Part shown: piece by piece, positions 1-8,825 of the stretch
Position numbering within the stretch: the stretch's first letter is position 1
Layout: the number at the start of each line of letters is the position of its first letter
DNA from: CAWIJJ01 sp963836405
GTDB lineage: Bacteria; Acidobacteriota; Terriglobia; Bryobacterales; Bryobacteraceae
Direction of reading: 5' to 3'
DNA: 64,000 bases
Assembly (NCBI GenBank): GCA_963836405.1
Contig: CAWIJL010000007.1
Coordinates: 558,001-622,000 of the forward strand
Program-made: the position numbers and the translations under genes
The notes under the pieces: generated by a model
What the model was told of the DNA's origin: nothing
The model's database searches: none
What the model saw: only the letters and a program-made list of their open reading frames with translations

Positions 1-350
1 TCATGCCCGGTTGGGCCGTCAATGTGGCCACCACCATCCATAGCGACGAGGCGCTGCTTGCGGTCTCTTTCATCTTCGTCGTCCACTTCTTCAACACGCA
101 CTTCCGTCCCGATAAGTTCCCGATGGACACCGTGATTTTCACCGAGGGCATGCCGCTCGAGGAGTTCAAGCGAGACCGCCCGCGTGAGTACCGGGAACTG
201 GTGGACAAGGGAGAATTGGAGAACTGGCTCATGCCCGAACCCGCGCCGCGGGACCTGAAGAACTGGCGGCGTCTCGGTTTCACGGCGCTCGCCATCGGGC
301 TCTCGATGATCCTCCTGATCGTCTACTCTATGCTGTTCTCCTATCGATAG
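1..350 (+). CDS. C-terminal end of a membrane-bound b-type cytochrome subunit (partial)
   Basis: Only the last 115 or so residues are in the window, and the frame is open at the left edge, so the true start lies upstream. The visible part has one hydrophobic helix (about residues 16-29 of the visible part) with histidines at both ends (IHSDEALL and VVHFFNTHF). A soluble stretch rich in charged residues and prolines follows, then a last membrane helix just before the stop (LGFTALAIGLSMILLIVYS). Histidines flanking a helix are typical heme ligands in cytochrome b561/b6-like subunits of membrane oxidoreductases. The HFFNTHFRPDKFPMD stretch resembles the end of acidobacterial cytochrome b/b6-domain proteins. 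The electron donor and partner subunit cannot be told from this fragment. Confidence 0.55.
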   Translation, partial: MPGWAVNVATTIHSDEALLAVSFIFVVHFFNTHFRPDKFPMDTVIFTEGMPLEEFKRDRPREYRELVDKGELENWLMPEPAPRDLKNWRRLGFTALAIGLSMILLIVYSMLFSYR

Positions 351-401
351 CTCCGAAGCGCCAGGCCGGAGGCGCCCAGCGCATCAGTGGCGGCCCGCGA
401 C

Positions 402-2837
402 CTACTCGTAGCGAAGCGCGATCAACGGATCCACCCTCGTCGCACGCCGGGCAGGGACGTAGCAGGCAAACAGCGCCACCACGGCAAGTAGCACCGCTAC
501 CCCCGCCAGGGTCCCCGGGTCGCGCGCTCCGACGCCGAAGAGCAGGCTCCCCAACAGCCTGGTTAATCCGAATGCACCGGCAATGCCGATCGCCAGGCCG
601 GTCCCGGCCATCAGCATGCCGTTGCGCAGAATCAGCCGCAGCAGGTCGCTCCGCGATGCTCCGAGCGCCGCCCGAATGCCGATCTCATGCGTGCGCTGTT
701 CGACGGAATAGGAGATGACGCCGTAAATGCCGATGGCCGCCAGCAGGACCGCGATCGCGGCGAATACGGTGAGCAGCATCGACTGCAGCCGGTTCGACGC
801 CATCGACTCGTCCTTGATCTTTTCGAGGGTTTTCACGTCCACCAGAGTCTGGTCCTTGTTGACCTCGTGGACCGCACGGCTCAACGCGCGGGTCAGGTTA
901 GTCGGGTCCATGGCCGCACGCACGACCAGAGCCTGAAAGTACACCGGGCTCTGTTCGTTGGAGACGTACATGCCCGGATTGTCGCGTCGGTTATCGATAT
1001 TGGTGACTTTCTCATCGGCCACGACACCAACGACCTCCCAGGGAATCTCGTCCCCCAGTTGCGTCTTGCCGGGGACAATCTCCTGCACCAGAATTCGTTT
1101 CCCGACCGGTTCTTCATCCTTGAAGTACATTCGCGCCATGGTTTCGTTGATTACCGTCACCGCAGGCGCGCCCTGGGTATCGCGGTCCGAAAGAGGCCGG
1201 CCTTTTTTCACCGTCATGCCCAGCGTCCGAAAGTAGGATGCGCTCACTATCTTGAAGAAGCTGGCTTTGCGGTTGGCGCGGTCCACAATCGGTTTGTCCG
1301 CCCGCTGAAAAGGCATGCCGTATCCCCAGCCTTCCATCGGCAGCGCCGAGGTCAGCGCGACGTCGCGCACGCCGGGCAGCGCCTGCACGCCGGCAGCCAG
1401 TTGCCGGAGATACACGTTCAACTGCGCGGCGTCCGGGTAGCGCTTGTCGGGGATCGGCAATTGGGCCGTGAGCACGTTGGTGGAGTCGAATCCTGTGTCC
1501 ACTTGCTGCATCGCGAAGAAGCTTCGGATCAGCAGTCCCGCCCCCGTCAGCAGCACAAAGGCCAGGGCCACCTCGGTCATCACGAGGGCGCTGCGGAGCT
1601 TGTGCCGGTTGCCCGAACTGGCGCCGCGGCCTCCTTCTTTCATGCAGGCGGCCAGGTTGGGTCGTGTTGCCTGAAGAGCCGGAGCCAGGCCAAACACGAT
1701 ACCCGTGAGGATCGCGAGCAGCAGGGTGAAAAGCAGCACCCGCCCGTCGATGGAGATGTCCGCTTCCGCCGGAAGAGAAAATGGCGGTACGGCCATTTCC
1801 AGCGCGCGCTTCAACACTACTCCCAATACCATCCCGAGAATGCCGCCGCACACCGAGAGCAGCACGTTCTCGGTGAGGAATTGCCGGACCAGCCTCCACC
1901 TGCCCGCGCCAACGGAGGCGCGAATGGCCACTTCGCGCTCGCGGGAGGTTCCGCGAGACAGCGTCAGGTTGGCGAGGTTGGCGCAGCCGATTAACAGAAC
2001 CATGCCCACCGCGGAGAGTAGAACCAGCAGCGACTGGCGCAGCCCGGTGCCTACAACCGTATCGGCGAACTCGTCGATGCCCACCCCCCACCCTTTATTC
2101 GAGTCGGGGTAATCCTGGGCAATGCGTGCGCCGATGGCGTCCAATTCAGCCCGCGCCTTCTCGACCGTCACTCCCCGCTTCAGTTTCGCGAGCGAGCCGA
2201 ACCAGTGGAAGTTGCGGGTCATGTTCTCCGGCTCAAACGCCAGAGGCAGCCAGATCTGCGCAAACCCGCGGTCGAACGCCCCGCCCGCGGGCAGCACGCC
2301 GATCACCTTGTAAGGCTCGCCATCGAGCAGGATCGACCGCCCGATCACACCCGGTTCGGCGCCGAACTGAGAACTCCACAGCGCATGGCTCAGAACCGCC
2401 ACGTGCTGCTTGCCCAACTGATCCTCATCGGCGGCAAACGTCCGGCCGAGGGTCGCCCCGATGCCGAAAATGTCGAAGTAGTGGGCGGAAACGCGGGATC
2501 CGCGTAACTGCACCGGTTCCGTGACTCCGGTCAGCGTCACCGACCCGCCCCTCTCGGCAGCCATATACTCGAAAACCGTGTTCTGCTTCTGCCAGTCCAG
2601 ATAGTTCAGAGTCGAGATGCCGTTGCGGCCTCCGCCCGGCGGCTTCTCGAGAACCCGCACAATCCGGTCCGGTTCACCGTATGGTAATGGCTTCAACATG
2701 ACGCCATTCACGAAGCTGAAAATGGCCGTGTTGGCGCCAATTCCGATGGCCAGCGTCAACAGCGCGACCGTCGTAAAGCCGGGACTCTTGCGGAGGGTCC
2801 TCACCGCGTAACGAAGATCCCGCAGCAGTTCGCTCAT
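402..2837 (-). CDS. ADOP-family (duplicated orphan) ABC transporter permease
   Basis: An inner-membrane permease of 811 residues in the MacB/FtsX superfamily. It begins with the acidobacterial leader (LLRDLRYAVRTLRKSPGFT), followed by the first transmembrane helix (ALLTLAIGIGANTAIFSF). A MacB-type periplasmic domain and an FtsX core of three helices come next, and the periplasmic domain plus FtsX core are then repeated in the second half. The last part carries IGIYGVISYSVEQRTHEIGIRAALGA and the ending PARRATRVDPLIALRYE, both hallmarks of the family. Known ADOP proteins usually lack an adjacent ATPase or adaptor, which is also true here. I chose the ATG just before the SELLRDLRYA leader, because the 35 upstream in-frame residues do not match the family. 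The gene is divergent from the MBL-fold gene across a 126-base gap. Substrate unknown. Confidence 0.9.
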   Translation of the reverse strand: MSELLRDLRYAVRTLRKSPGFTTVALLTLAIGIGANTAIFSFVNGVMLKPLPYGEPDRIVRVLEKPPGGGRNGISTLNYLDWQKQNTVFEYMAAERGGSVTLTGVTEPVQLRGSRVSAHYFDIFGIGATLGRTFAADEDQLGKQHVAVLSHALWSSQFGAEPGVIGRSILLDGEPYKVIGVLPAGGAFDRGFAQIWLPLAFEPENMTRNFHWFGSLAKLKRGVTVEKARAELDAIGARIAQDYPDSNKGWGVGIDEFADTVVGTGLRQSLLVLLSAVGMVLLIGCANLANLTLSRGTSREREVAIRASVGAGRWRLVRQFLTENVLLSVCGGILGMVLGVVLKRALEMAVPPFSLPAEADISIDGRVLLFTLLLAILTGIVFGLAPALQATRPNLAACMKEGGRGASSGNRHKLRSALVMTEVALAFVLLTGAGLLIRSFFAMQQVDTGFDSTNVLTAQLPIPDKRYPDAAQLNVYLRQLAAGVQALPGVRDVALTSALPMEGWGYGMPFQRADKPIVDRANRKASFFKIVSASYFRTLGMTVKKGRPLSDRDTQGAPAVTVINETMARMYFKDEEPVGKRILVQEIVPGKTQLGDEIPWEVVGVVADEKVTNIDNRRDNPGMYVSNEQSPVYFQALVVRAAMDPTNLTRALSRAVHEVNKDQTLVDVKTLEKIKDESMASNRLQSMLLTVFAAIAVLLAAIGIYGVISYSVEQRTHEIGIRAALGASRSDLLRLILRNGMLMAGTGLAIGIAGAFGLTRLLGSLLFGVGARDPGTLAGVAVLLAVVALFACYVPARRATRVDPLIALRYE

Positions 2838-2963
2838 ATGCACATAGACGACCCTCGGCTCGAAATGTTCGGGAAATCCGTTCCGTGCGCGAAGGGGGGC
2901 TTGAACCTTGAAGCGAAACGTGAGAAAAAGGACACGGACCACTGAATAGGAAGAGGAGATTCC

Positions 2964-3986
2964 ATGCGATTATTTCCCGCTCCGGCTTGCCTCGCTCTCT
3001 CGGTCGCGTTTGCCGCACTCCTGCCGGCGGCCGATACGCTGGATATCTACGCCATCGACGTCGAAGGCGGCAAAGCCATGATCGTCCGGAATCCCGCCGG
3101 CCAGACGATGCTGATCGACGGCGGAATGCCGGTGGAACGCGACCTGGCAAGAGTGGCGGCGGTCGCCGACATGCTGGGCATCAAGAGCTTCGACGTCTTC
3201 CTGATCACTCACTACGACGTCGATCACGTGGGCAACATTCCTGCCATCTACGCTCGATACCCGGCCCGGCTACTGGTCGATCACGGACCGCTGCTTCCCA
3301 ATCCCGGTCTCGCCCGGGTCAACCGCAAGGCGGCGGATGCCTACGTGGCGCTCCTGCCGGGAAAAAAGCGCCTGTCGGTGAAGCCCGGAGACCGGATTCC
3401 CTTCGGTGACGTGAATATTACCGTGGTTGCGTCGAACGAGGAGGTGATCAAGGCTCCTCTCCCCGGCGCCGGAAAGCCCAACGGCGCCTGTCCCGCCGTG
3501 GCGCCGGAGCCATTTCGCAACGATGATAACGGCTCTTCCATCGGCACGGTGTGGCAGTTCGGGAAGTTCCGCATGGCCGATTTCGGCGACCTGCTTCAAT
3601 GGGCGGAGATCAAGCTCATGTGTCCGAACAACCCCATCGGGCAGGTGGACCTTTACATGGTGAACCATCATGGCCTGGATCGTTCCAATTCGCCCGCGTT
3701 GGTGCACGGCTTGCAACCGAAAGTTGCCATCGTAAACAACGGCGAACGCAAAGGCGTTTCCCCCGAGGTGGCCCGGACCCTCCGCAGTTCGCCCGGCATT
3801 CAGGACATCTGGCAGCTTCACTATTCGTCGTCCGCAGGAGCCGAATTGAACGCTCCGGAGCAGTTCTTAGCCAACATGAAGGCGCAGGACTGCCAGGGAA
3901 GCTGGATCAAAGTGTCGGCGCGTCGCGACGGAAGCTTCACGGTGACCAACGGCCGCAACAACTTCGCGAAGACGTATAAACCGTAG
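2964..3986 (+). CDS. Secreted MBL-fold (ComEC/Rec2-like) metallo-hydrolase
   Basis: A 340-residue protein with an N-terminal signal peptide (hydrophobic core ACLALSVAFAALLPAA). The metallo-beta-lactamase fold is shown by MLIDGG near residue 50 and by the metal motif H83-Y-D85-V-D87-H88. This is the HxDxDH variant seen in ComEC C-terminal domains and stand-alone relatives, not the HxHxDH of most family members. A later VNHHGLDRSNSPALV stretch supplies further metal ligands. Stand-alone exported proteins of this type are common in Acidobacteria, and their substrate is unknown. DNA or phosphodiester cleavage is only a guess from ComEC. An AGGAGA ribosome site precedes the ATG. The xylanase gene starts 13 bases downstream, so the two may be co-transcribed. 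Confidence 0.8.
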   Translation: MRLFPAPACLALSVAFAALLPAADTLDIYAIDVEGGKAMIVRNPAGQTMLIDGGMPVERDLARVAAVADMLGIKSFDVFLITHYDVDHVGNIPAIYARYPARLLVDHGPLLPNPGLARVNRKAADAYVALLPGKKRLSVKPGDRIPFGDVNITVVASNEEVIKAPLPGAGKPNGACPAVAPEPFRNDDNGSSIGTVWQFGKFRMADFGDLLQWAEIKLMCPNNPIGQVDLYMVNHHGLDRSNSPALVHGLQPKVAIVNNGERKGVSPEVARTLRSSPGIQDIWQLHYSSSAGAELNAPEQFLANMKAQDCQGSWIKVSARRDGSFTVTNGRNNFAKTYKP

Positions 3987-3999
3987 TCGAGGAATCGCC

Positions 4000-5241
4000 A
4001 TGCTGTTCCGGACTTTGCTTCCCGCATGTTTTCTGATTCTGGCCGCTTCGGCCGCCCGGGCGCAGGACGATCTCGACGCGGCCATCGCCCGAAGCCGTAT
4101 GGGGACGCTGGTGATCCGCACGGCGCCCGGCGCGAAAATTACGGTCGAACAGGTCCGTCACGAGTTCTGGTTCGGCGCAACCCTTCCCGACGGCGTCTTC
4201 ACCGGCCGGACGAATCCGGAAGACGCGGCGAAGTTCAAAGAGGTCTTTCTGAACCACTTCAACGCCGGAGTACCCGAGAACGCCTTCAAATGGCACTCCA
4301 TGGAACCGGAGGCGGGCCGCGTCAACTACTCGGTCGTGGATAGCATGCTCGCCTGGGCCGACAAGGAAGGCATCCCGCTTCGCGGCCATTGCATTTTTTG
4401 GGGTATTCCGAACCGCGTCCAGGACTGGCTCAAGATGCTGGGGGACGAGGAGTTGCGGACGGCGCTACGGCAGCGCGGGACTGCTGTGGCCTCGCGCTAC
4501 AGGGGACGCTTCGCCGAGTACGATCTCAACAACGAGATGATCCACGCCAACTATTACGAGCAGAGGCTCGGGCCGGAAGCGATCCGGCAAATGGCGCTAT
4601 CGGTAAAGGAGGGCGATCCCGATTCCAAGCTGTTCGTCAACGACTACGACATCCTGACGGGCAACCGGCTCGCAGACTACGTGAAACACATCCGCGGACT
4701 GCTCGATATGGGCGTCCCCATTTCCGGCATCGGCGTGCAGGGACACCTGCACGGCGACACGTTCGATGCCGCCGCCCTCCGGCAGGCTCTCGACGAACTG
4801 GCGAAGTTCAATCTGCCAATCCGCATCACCGAGTTCAATATGCCCGGGCAGCATTCCCGCTACTACCAGCAGGCCAACCGCAGGGCAACGCTGGCCGCGG
4901 AGGAGGAGGCGGAAAAGGCCGCCAACCTGCGGCAGTATTTCCGGATCTGCTTCGCCCATCCGGCCGTCACCGGAATCATGATGTGGGGCTTTTGGGAAGG
5001 CGCGAACTGGATCCCGCAGTCGTCGCTTTACCGGCGCGATTGGACCCCGACAGCCTCGGCCGAAGCGTACCAGGATCTGGTGCGGAACAAGTGGTGGACT
5101 CGCTGGACCGGCACCGCCGGTGCGGATGGGCTGGCCAACGTGCGCATCTTCTACGGCAAACACAAGGTGACTGTGAACGGCAAGGAGTCGCTCATCGAAC
5201 TCAGAAAGGTGGATGGCAGCAAGCGGACAGACCTTCGGTAG
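4000..5241 (+). CDS. Secreted endo-1,4-beta-xylanase, GH10 family
   Basis: A 413-residue protein with a signal peptide ending near ARA-QDD (residue 24). A short N-terminal beta-domain (VIRTAPGAKITVEQVRHEFWFG) precedes the GH10 barrel, as in many multi-part GH10 enzymes. Catalytic residues are visible: the acid/base is E179 in EYDLNNEM and the nucleophile is E278 in RITEFNM. The canonical acid/base motif is WDVVNE, and the NNE form is a tolerated variant. Other family landmarks are RGHCIFWG and the late WGFWEGANW. GH10 enzymes cut internal beta-1,4-xylosyl bonds in xylan, outside the cell or in the periplasm. It follows the MBL-fold gene closely and is convergent with the DUF1080 gene. Substrate preference within xylans is inferred. 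Confidence 0.88.
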   Translation: MLFRTLLPACFLILAASAARAQDDLDAAIARSRMGTLVIRTAPGAKITVEQVRHEFWFGATLPDGVFTGRTNPEDAAKFKEVFLNHFNAGVPENAFKWHSMEPEAGRVNYSVVDSMLAWADKEGIPLRGHCIFWGIPNRVQDWLKMLGDEELRTALRQRGTAVASRYRGRFAEYDLNNEMIHANYYEQRLGPEAIRQMALSVKEGDPDSKLFVNDYDILTGNRLADYVKHIRGLLDMGVPISGIGVQGHLHGDTFDAAALRQALDELAKFNLPIRITEFNMPGQHSRYYQQANRRATLAAEEEAEKAANLRQYFRICFAHPAVTGIMMWGFWEGANWIPQSSLYRRDWTPTASAEAYQDLVRNKWWTRWTGTAGADGLANVRIFYGKHKVTVNGKESLIELRKVDGSKRTDLR

Positions 5242-5248
5242 CTCGCCG

Positions 5249-5980
5249 CTACGGCAGATTGCCCTGCGCAGCGGTTTGCGCCGGAGATGTCACGCCCGGC
5301 GGCAGTTCCATAATCCGGATATTGCGAAAGAAGATTTTCGCCCCTTCCGACTCCATGCAGATGTATCCCTTCTTCTGTGTGGCTCCGCTGATGCCGTTGA
5401 CGAACTTGCCATTGACGGAGAGTTTGATCACCCCGTCCACTGCCACCACGTCGTACGTGTTCCATTCCCCCCGGCCCTTGCAGCGGTTCTCTATCGACAT
5501 GCTGCGCTCGCCCCGGGGATTGTCCGGAATCGTCTTCAGCTTGCCGACGCCGAACAGTTCGCCATGAACATAGGCCACCGGAGGAGTCACTCCATTCTGT
5601 TTGTGCAGGTTGGGCCACTCGAGTTCGAGCATTTGCACTTCGACACCGTCGGGGAACGGGGTTCCCGGGTTTGGGCGAGGCCCACTCCACAGAAACATGC
5701 CGGAGTTGCCGCCCGGCTCGGTATGCATCCACTCCACATGGAGAACGAAGTTCTCGTACTGCCTCACGGTGCGCATCACACCGGTAGGTCGACCCGAGCA
5801 GACCAGCATTCCGTCCTGAACTTTCCAGGTGTCCGCGGCGGTGTTGACATTGACCCAGCCGGTGAGATCCCTGCCGTTGAACAAATCGCGAAATTCGGGA
5901 ATATCGGCCGCCCGGCCGCCCCGCGCCGCCAGGACGATCCACGCCATCAGAATCACGGCGAACGCTCGCTTCATGTTCAT
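5249..5980 (-). CDS. Exported DUF1080 (3-keto-disaccharide hydrolase family) protein
   Basis: A 243-residue protein with a signal peptide (AFAVILMAWIVLAARGGRA) and one DUF1080 domain. Family landmarks are FRDLFNGRDLTGWVNV near residue 31, GMLVCSGRPTG near residue 57, the YENFVLHVEW strand, and GGNSGMFLW. The fold is concanavalin-like. Pfam names the family after an activity on 3-keto-disaccharides, where an oxidised sugar ring eases glycosidic bond cleavage. The neighbouring divergent gene is a Gfo/Idh/MocA oxidoreductase, the enzyme type that could create such a 3-keto group, so the pair makes functional sense. The exact sugar is not known. The gene is convergent with the xylanase, with only 7 bases between the stops. 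Confidence 0.87.
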   Translation of the reverse strand: MNMKRAFAVILMAWIVLAARGGRAADIPEFRDLFNGRDLTGWVNVNTAADTWKVQDGMLVCSGRPTGVMRTVRQYENFVLHVEWMHTEPGGNSGMFLWSGPRPNPGTPFPDGVEVQMLELEWPNLHKQNGVTPPVAYVHGELFGVGKLKTIPDNPRGERSMSIENRCKGRGEWNTYDVVAVDGVIKLSVNGKFVNGISGATQKKGYICMESEGAKIFFRNIRIMELPPGVTSPAQTAAQGNLP

Positions 5981-6072
5981 TCGACCTCCGGATGCTCATT
6001 CTATCTTGCACCACGGCGTGCCGCGGTAGCCTGCCGGCGGTAGAATGAGCGGTGTCCCAGGAGAGACAACGG

Positions 6073-7179
6073 ATGGTCAACCGACGAATGTTTCTACTCG
6101 GCTCGGCAGCCGGTGCGGCATGGTCGCAAACCGGTGGACGGCAGGTCGCTACGGCCATGATCGGCGTCGGCGGCCGCGGAACCTATCTGCTCGGCGCGGC
6201 GCTCGCCCAACCCGTCGCCAAGGTGGTGGCCTTGTGCGACATCAAACCGGAGCGCGTGGATAGGGCGGCTACGCTCGCCGCCAAACAGAGCCCGGCTACG
6301 TACTCCGACTGGCGGGCCGTCATCGACCGCAAGGATGTGGACGCCGTCTTCATCGCCACCCCGCCCGATCTGCACTCCGAAATGGCGGTAGCGGCTCTCG
6401 AGGCGGGAAAGAACGTCTATTGCGAGAAGCCCATCGGAATCACCCCGGCACAGGTTCGAGCGGTGGTGGAAGCTGTCGGGAGATCGAAAAAGGTCTTTGT
6501 GCCGGGCCAGCAACTGCGGTCGATGAAGGAATACATGGAGGCCGTGGGCAAGATTCGGGACGGCATCATCGGCGACGTCATCATGGTGAAGGCGCAGCGG
6601 CACGCCACCTCGGATCTTCCCCACGATGGCACGTCGGCGGACTGGTATTTCGATGTAAACCGGTCCGGGGGCTACCTCATCGAACAGTCCGTTCACAACC
6701 TGGACCTCTGCAACTGGGCGATCGGAGCCCATCCCTCGCGGGCGTCCGGATTCGGCGAAATCCTGCTCTACAAGGACGATCCGCCCGGCCGGACCATCTT
6801 CGATTGCGGAACCATCAGCTACGAATACCCAAAGGGCGTCATAATGTCGTTCACGCAGAACGTTTTCCACCCGCGCGGCCTGCCGAACGGCAATCAGTAC
6901 ATCTATGTTTACGGGACAAAGGGTGCCGTCGATCTGATGGGCACGCCCACACTTTACTCCCGGACGGGCGACGCCAAGCCGGTGGTGATCGGCGAGAAAG
7001 CGCAACCCGACAATCCGCACGCCCATATCGCGGCCTTCTATGACTCGGTAGTGAACGGAGCGAAGCTGCCTGCCGATATCACCATCGGCGCGACCGCCGC
7101 TCTCACAGCGATTCTCGGCCATCAGGCCATGACCCGGGGGCAGAACGTGGATTGGAGCAGCCTGGGAGTGGCGCTGTAG
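6073..7179 (+). CDS. Tat-exported Gfo/Idh/MocA-family oxidoreductase
   Basis: A 368-residue NAD(P)-dependent oxidoreductase. The N-terminus NRRMFLLGSAAGAAW is a twin-arginine-type signal. The Rossmann motif GVGGRG follows near residue 33, then the cofactor-side motif CEKPIG near residue 117, and a C-terminal substrate domain with SGGYLIEQSVHNLD. I chose the ATG preceded by AGGAGAG with a 7-base spacer over the in-frame GTG 21 bases upstream. A TAGAAT box lies about 30 bases before the start. Family members oxidise or epimerise sugars and cyclitols, and exported ones often carry a tightly bound nucleotide. It is divergent from DUF1080, which suggests shared work on a keto-sugar route. Substrate unknown. 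Confidence 0.88.
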   Translation: MVNRRMFLLGSAAGAAWSQTGGRQVATAMIGVGGRGTYLLGAALAQPVAKVVALCDIKPERVDRAATLAAKQSPATYSDWRAVIDRKDVDAVFIATPPDLHSEMAVAALEAGKNVYCEKPIGITPAQVRAVVEAVGRSKKVFVPGQQLRSMKEYMEAVGKIRDGIIGDVIMVKAQRHATSDLPHDGTSADWYFDVNRSGGYLIEQSVHNLDLCNWAIGAHPSRASGFGEILLYKDDPPGRTIFDCGTISYEYPKGVIMSFTQNVFHPRGLPNGNQYIYVYGTKGAVDLMGTPTLYSRTGDAKPVVIGEKAQPDNPHAHIAAFYDSVVNGAKLPADITIGATAALTAILGHQAMTRGQNVDWSSLGVAL

Positions 7180-7192
7180 GCGCGGCGGGCGC

Positions 7193-8200
7193 TTAAGCAG
7201 CCACGCCGTTGTCCGGCGCCAGACGGCGGTTTCGCGCCGCGAAGAATTTTCGCGCGGCCTTCACCACTTCCGCCGCAGCCACTATCAGTGCGAGAGCCGC
7301 GATCACCTGGATGCCCTGGTTCAAGCCCGCAACCTGGTCGCGGTAGTCCGGCGCGTCCGGCCGGGCCGCGAGCGTGAAGTACTCGCCCGCCCGCAGAAAC
7401 AGCGCGATTCCGGCGACACTCACCGTGTGCAGTACGAGTTCCGCCGTCGGACGGTATTCGCGAAAACCCGTCCAGAATGCGTTAACAAACTCCACCGCCG
7501 TTCTCGCCACGAAGAACAGCAAAACCGGCCAGTAGGCCGCCGTCCATACCGGAGCGAGCACGATCGGCGAACGGCTGAGGTAGGCGGCGCCGGGCCCGAG
7601 AAGCATCCACGGGAATCGGGGTATGGCCGCGATCCAGCAGGTCAACAGCAAACTCGCGGCAAATCCGCAGATCGCGTCGAAACGTCGTTCACGAACCGGT
7701 TTGGCGGAGGGTAGATCGCGCGGGTTCCAGTCGCGCAACTCCTTGATTGGGCCGCGGTGTTTCGCGGTGGCGAATTCCAGAAACGCGAACACCAGCGTAA
7801 CCCAGGCGGCCACCTGGAACATCGCCCACGGCCATCGGAGGAATACTCCGACGATATCGGAACTTGCATGAGCTCCGGCTGCCAGCGCCGCCGCCGATGC
7901 AATCGCGTAGACGAACGTGGCAATCGGCAAGGCACGCCACAAGATATACGTGTAGATGGGAAAGAGCGCCGGTCCAATCAAAGATCGCTGTGGGACATAA
8001 CGCCCCGCTACTACCATGGGATGCCCATGCCGCTTGAGAATCGCGGCGATTTCCTCCTCCGTCAGACCTCGGTCCAGTTCAGCCTCCCGGTCTTCGATCT
8101 GCGCGGTGAGGTTGGCCGAGAGCTCCTGCAGGATGTCAGCGCGGTGCCGCGCCGGCAGGTATTTTCCGACGGCTTGCAGATAATTGTTTAAGAGATGCAT
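7193..8200 (-). CDS. HAAS-domain multi-pass membrane protein co-encoded with PadR
   Basis: A 335-residue protein. The first 70 or so residues form a soluble helical region of the HAAS/DUF1700 type (YLPARHRADILQELSANLTAQIEDRE, then LTEEEIAAILKRHGHP). About six to eight membrane helices follow (for example LPIATFVYAIASAAALAAGA and WPVLLFFVARTAVEF). HAAS-type domains are typically encoded beside PadR regulators, as here. The ATG lies inside the last 13 bases of padR, which points to translational coupling; the longer in-frame extension upstream overlaps padR and is not protein-like. It may sense a membrane signal and feed back on PadR control, but that role is inferred from family context only. 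Confidence 0.8.
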   Translation of the reverse strand: MHLLNNYLQAVGKYLPARHRADILQELSANLTAQIEDREAELDRGLTEEEIAAILKRHGHPMVVAGRYVPQRSLIGPALFPIYTYILWRALPIATFVYAIASAAALAAGAHASSDIVGVFLRWPWAMFQVAAWVTLVFAFLEFATAKHRGPIKELRDWNPRDLPSAKPVRERRFDAICGFAASLLLTCWIAAIPRFPWMLLGPGAAYLSRSPIVLAPVWTAAYWPVLLFFVARTAVEFVNAFWTGFREYRPTAELVLHTVSVAGIALFLRAGEYFTLAARPDAPDYRDQVAGLNQGIQVIAALALIVAAAEVVKAARKFFAARNRRLAPDNGVAA

Positions 8201-8553
8201 TGCGACTCCTCGAGAATTCGATTGAGTGACGAGTGGATCCTGTCCCACTCCGCCAGCAGTTGTTCCAGCATCGCGCGACCGGCATCCGACAGGCGGTAGA
8301 AACGCTTGTTCCGCTTCTCCTCTTCGCGCCATTCGCTCGCCAGCAGGCCCTGAGTTTCCAGCCGCCGGAGCAGAGGATAGAGAGTGCTCTCGTCAATCGC
8401 CATGCCGCGATCGGCAAGGCTCCTGCGCAGGGTGTAACCGTAGTGTTCGGCGCGAAGCTGGGAGAGTACGGCAAGCACCAGACAGCCGCGTCGAAGCTCG
8501 AGCTTGAGATTGTCCAGCAAATCCGGGTTCACTGCCTGAATACTGTCTGCCAT
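8188..8553 (-). CDS. PadR-family transcriptional regulator
   Basis: A 121-residue DNA-binding protein. It has the PadR winged helix with conserved YGYTLRRSLADRG, DESTLYPLLRRLETQGLL and NKRFYRLSDAGRAML, followed by a short C-terminal helix for dimer formation. PadR proteins usually repress their own operon and a nearby membrane protein or transporter, and respond to small molecules or membrane stress. The start codon is abutted by a perfect palindrome (separate entry), so self-repression is very likely. There is no space for a Shine-Dalgarno site, so the transcript may be leaderless. The downstream HAAS gene overlaps it by 13 bases. Confidence 0.93.
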   Translation of the reverse strand: MADSIQAVNPDLLDNLKLELRRGCLVLAVLSQLRAEHYGYTLRRSLADRGMAIDESTLYPLLRRLETQGLLASEWREEEKRNKRFYRLSDAGRAMLEQLLAEWDRIHSSLNRILEESQCIS

Positions 8554-8574
8554 ATACTGTACGTAATACAGTAT
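8554..8574 (-). promoter_or_regulatory. Palindromic PadR operator overlapping the padR promoter and start
   Basis: Perfect 8-base arms, ATACTGTA and TACAGTAT, separated by 5 bases. The palindrome touches the ATG of padR. The layout suits a dimeric winged-helix repressor and matches PadR-type ATAC...GTAT sites. TACTGT within the distal arm could also serve as a -10 box, which would put the transcription start within a few bases of the ATG. Binding is inferred. Confidence 0.75.
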
Positions 8575-8699
8575 GCGACAACTAGTATGCGCTCGTCAAG
8601 GCTTGGCGGTGGAGATCTGTTTTGAAACCAGCTTCGGGAAGACGGAAGGTGTCCAGGAAACGACGGCGCCGAGCGGTATGCGAACCGCAAGCCCTGAGC

Positions 8700-8813
8700 A
8701 TGTCGGGCTACGGCGTCGGCTCTGGAGCGGGACTCGGGCTGACCATTGGGAAGTGGATTGCCGAAGCGGACGGGGGCTCACTGGCGGTGGCCATCAAGCT
8801 CCCAGCCGCATGA
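8700..8813 (+). pseudogene. Remnant of a sensor histidine kinase C-terminus
   Basis: A short plus-strand reading frame between two minus-strand genes ends with a sequence like the last 38 residues of a histidine kinase ATPase domain. It shows a G2-box-like GAGLGLTIGKWIAEADGG, then SLAVAIKLPAA and a stop. In intact kinases this is preceded by about 180 residues of dimerisation and ATP-binding domain. Here the upstream 120 bases encode nothing recognisable in any frame. I therefore read it as a decayed gene end. A chance resemblance is possible because the match is short. Confidence 0.4.
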
Positions 8814-8825
8814 CACCTAATCGGG

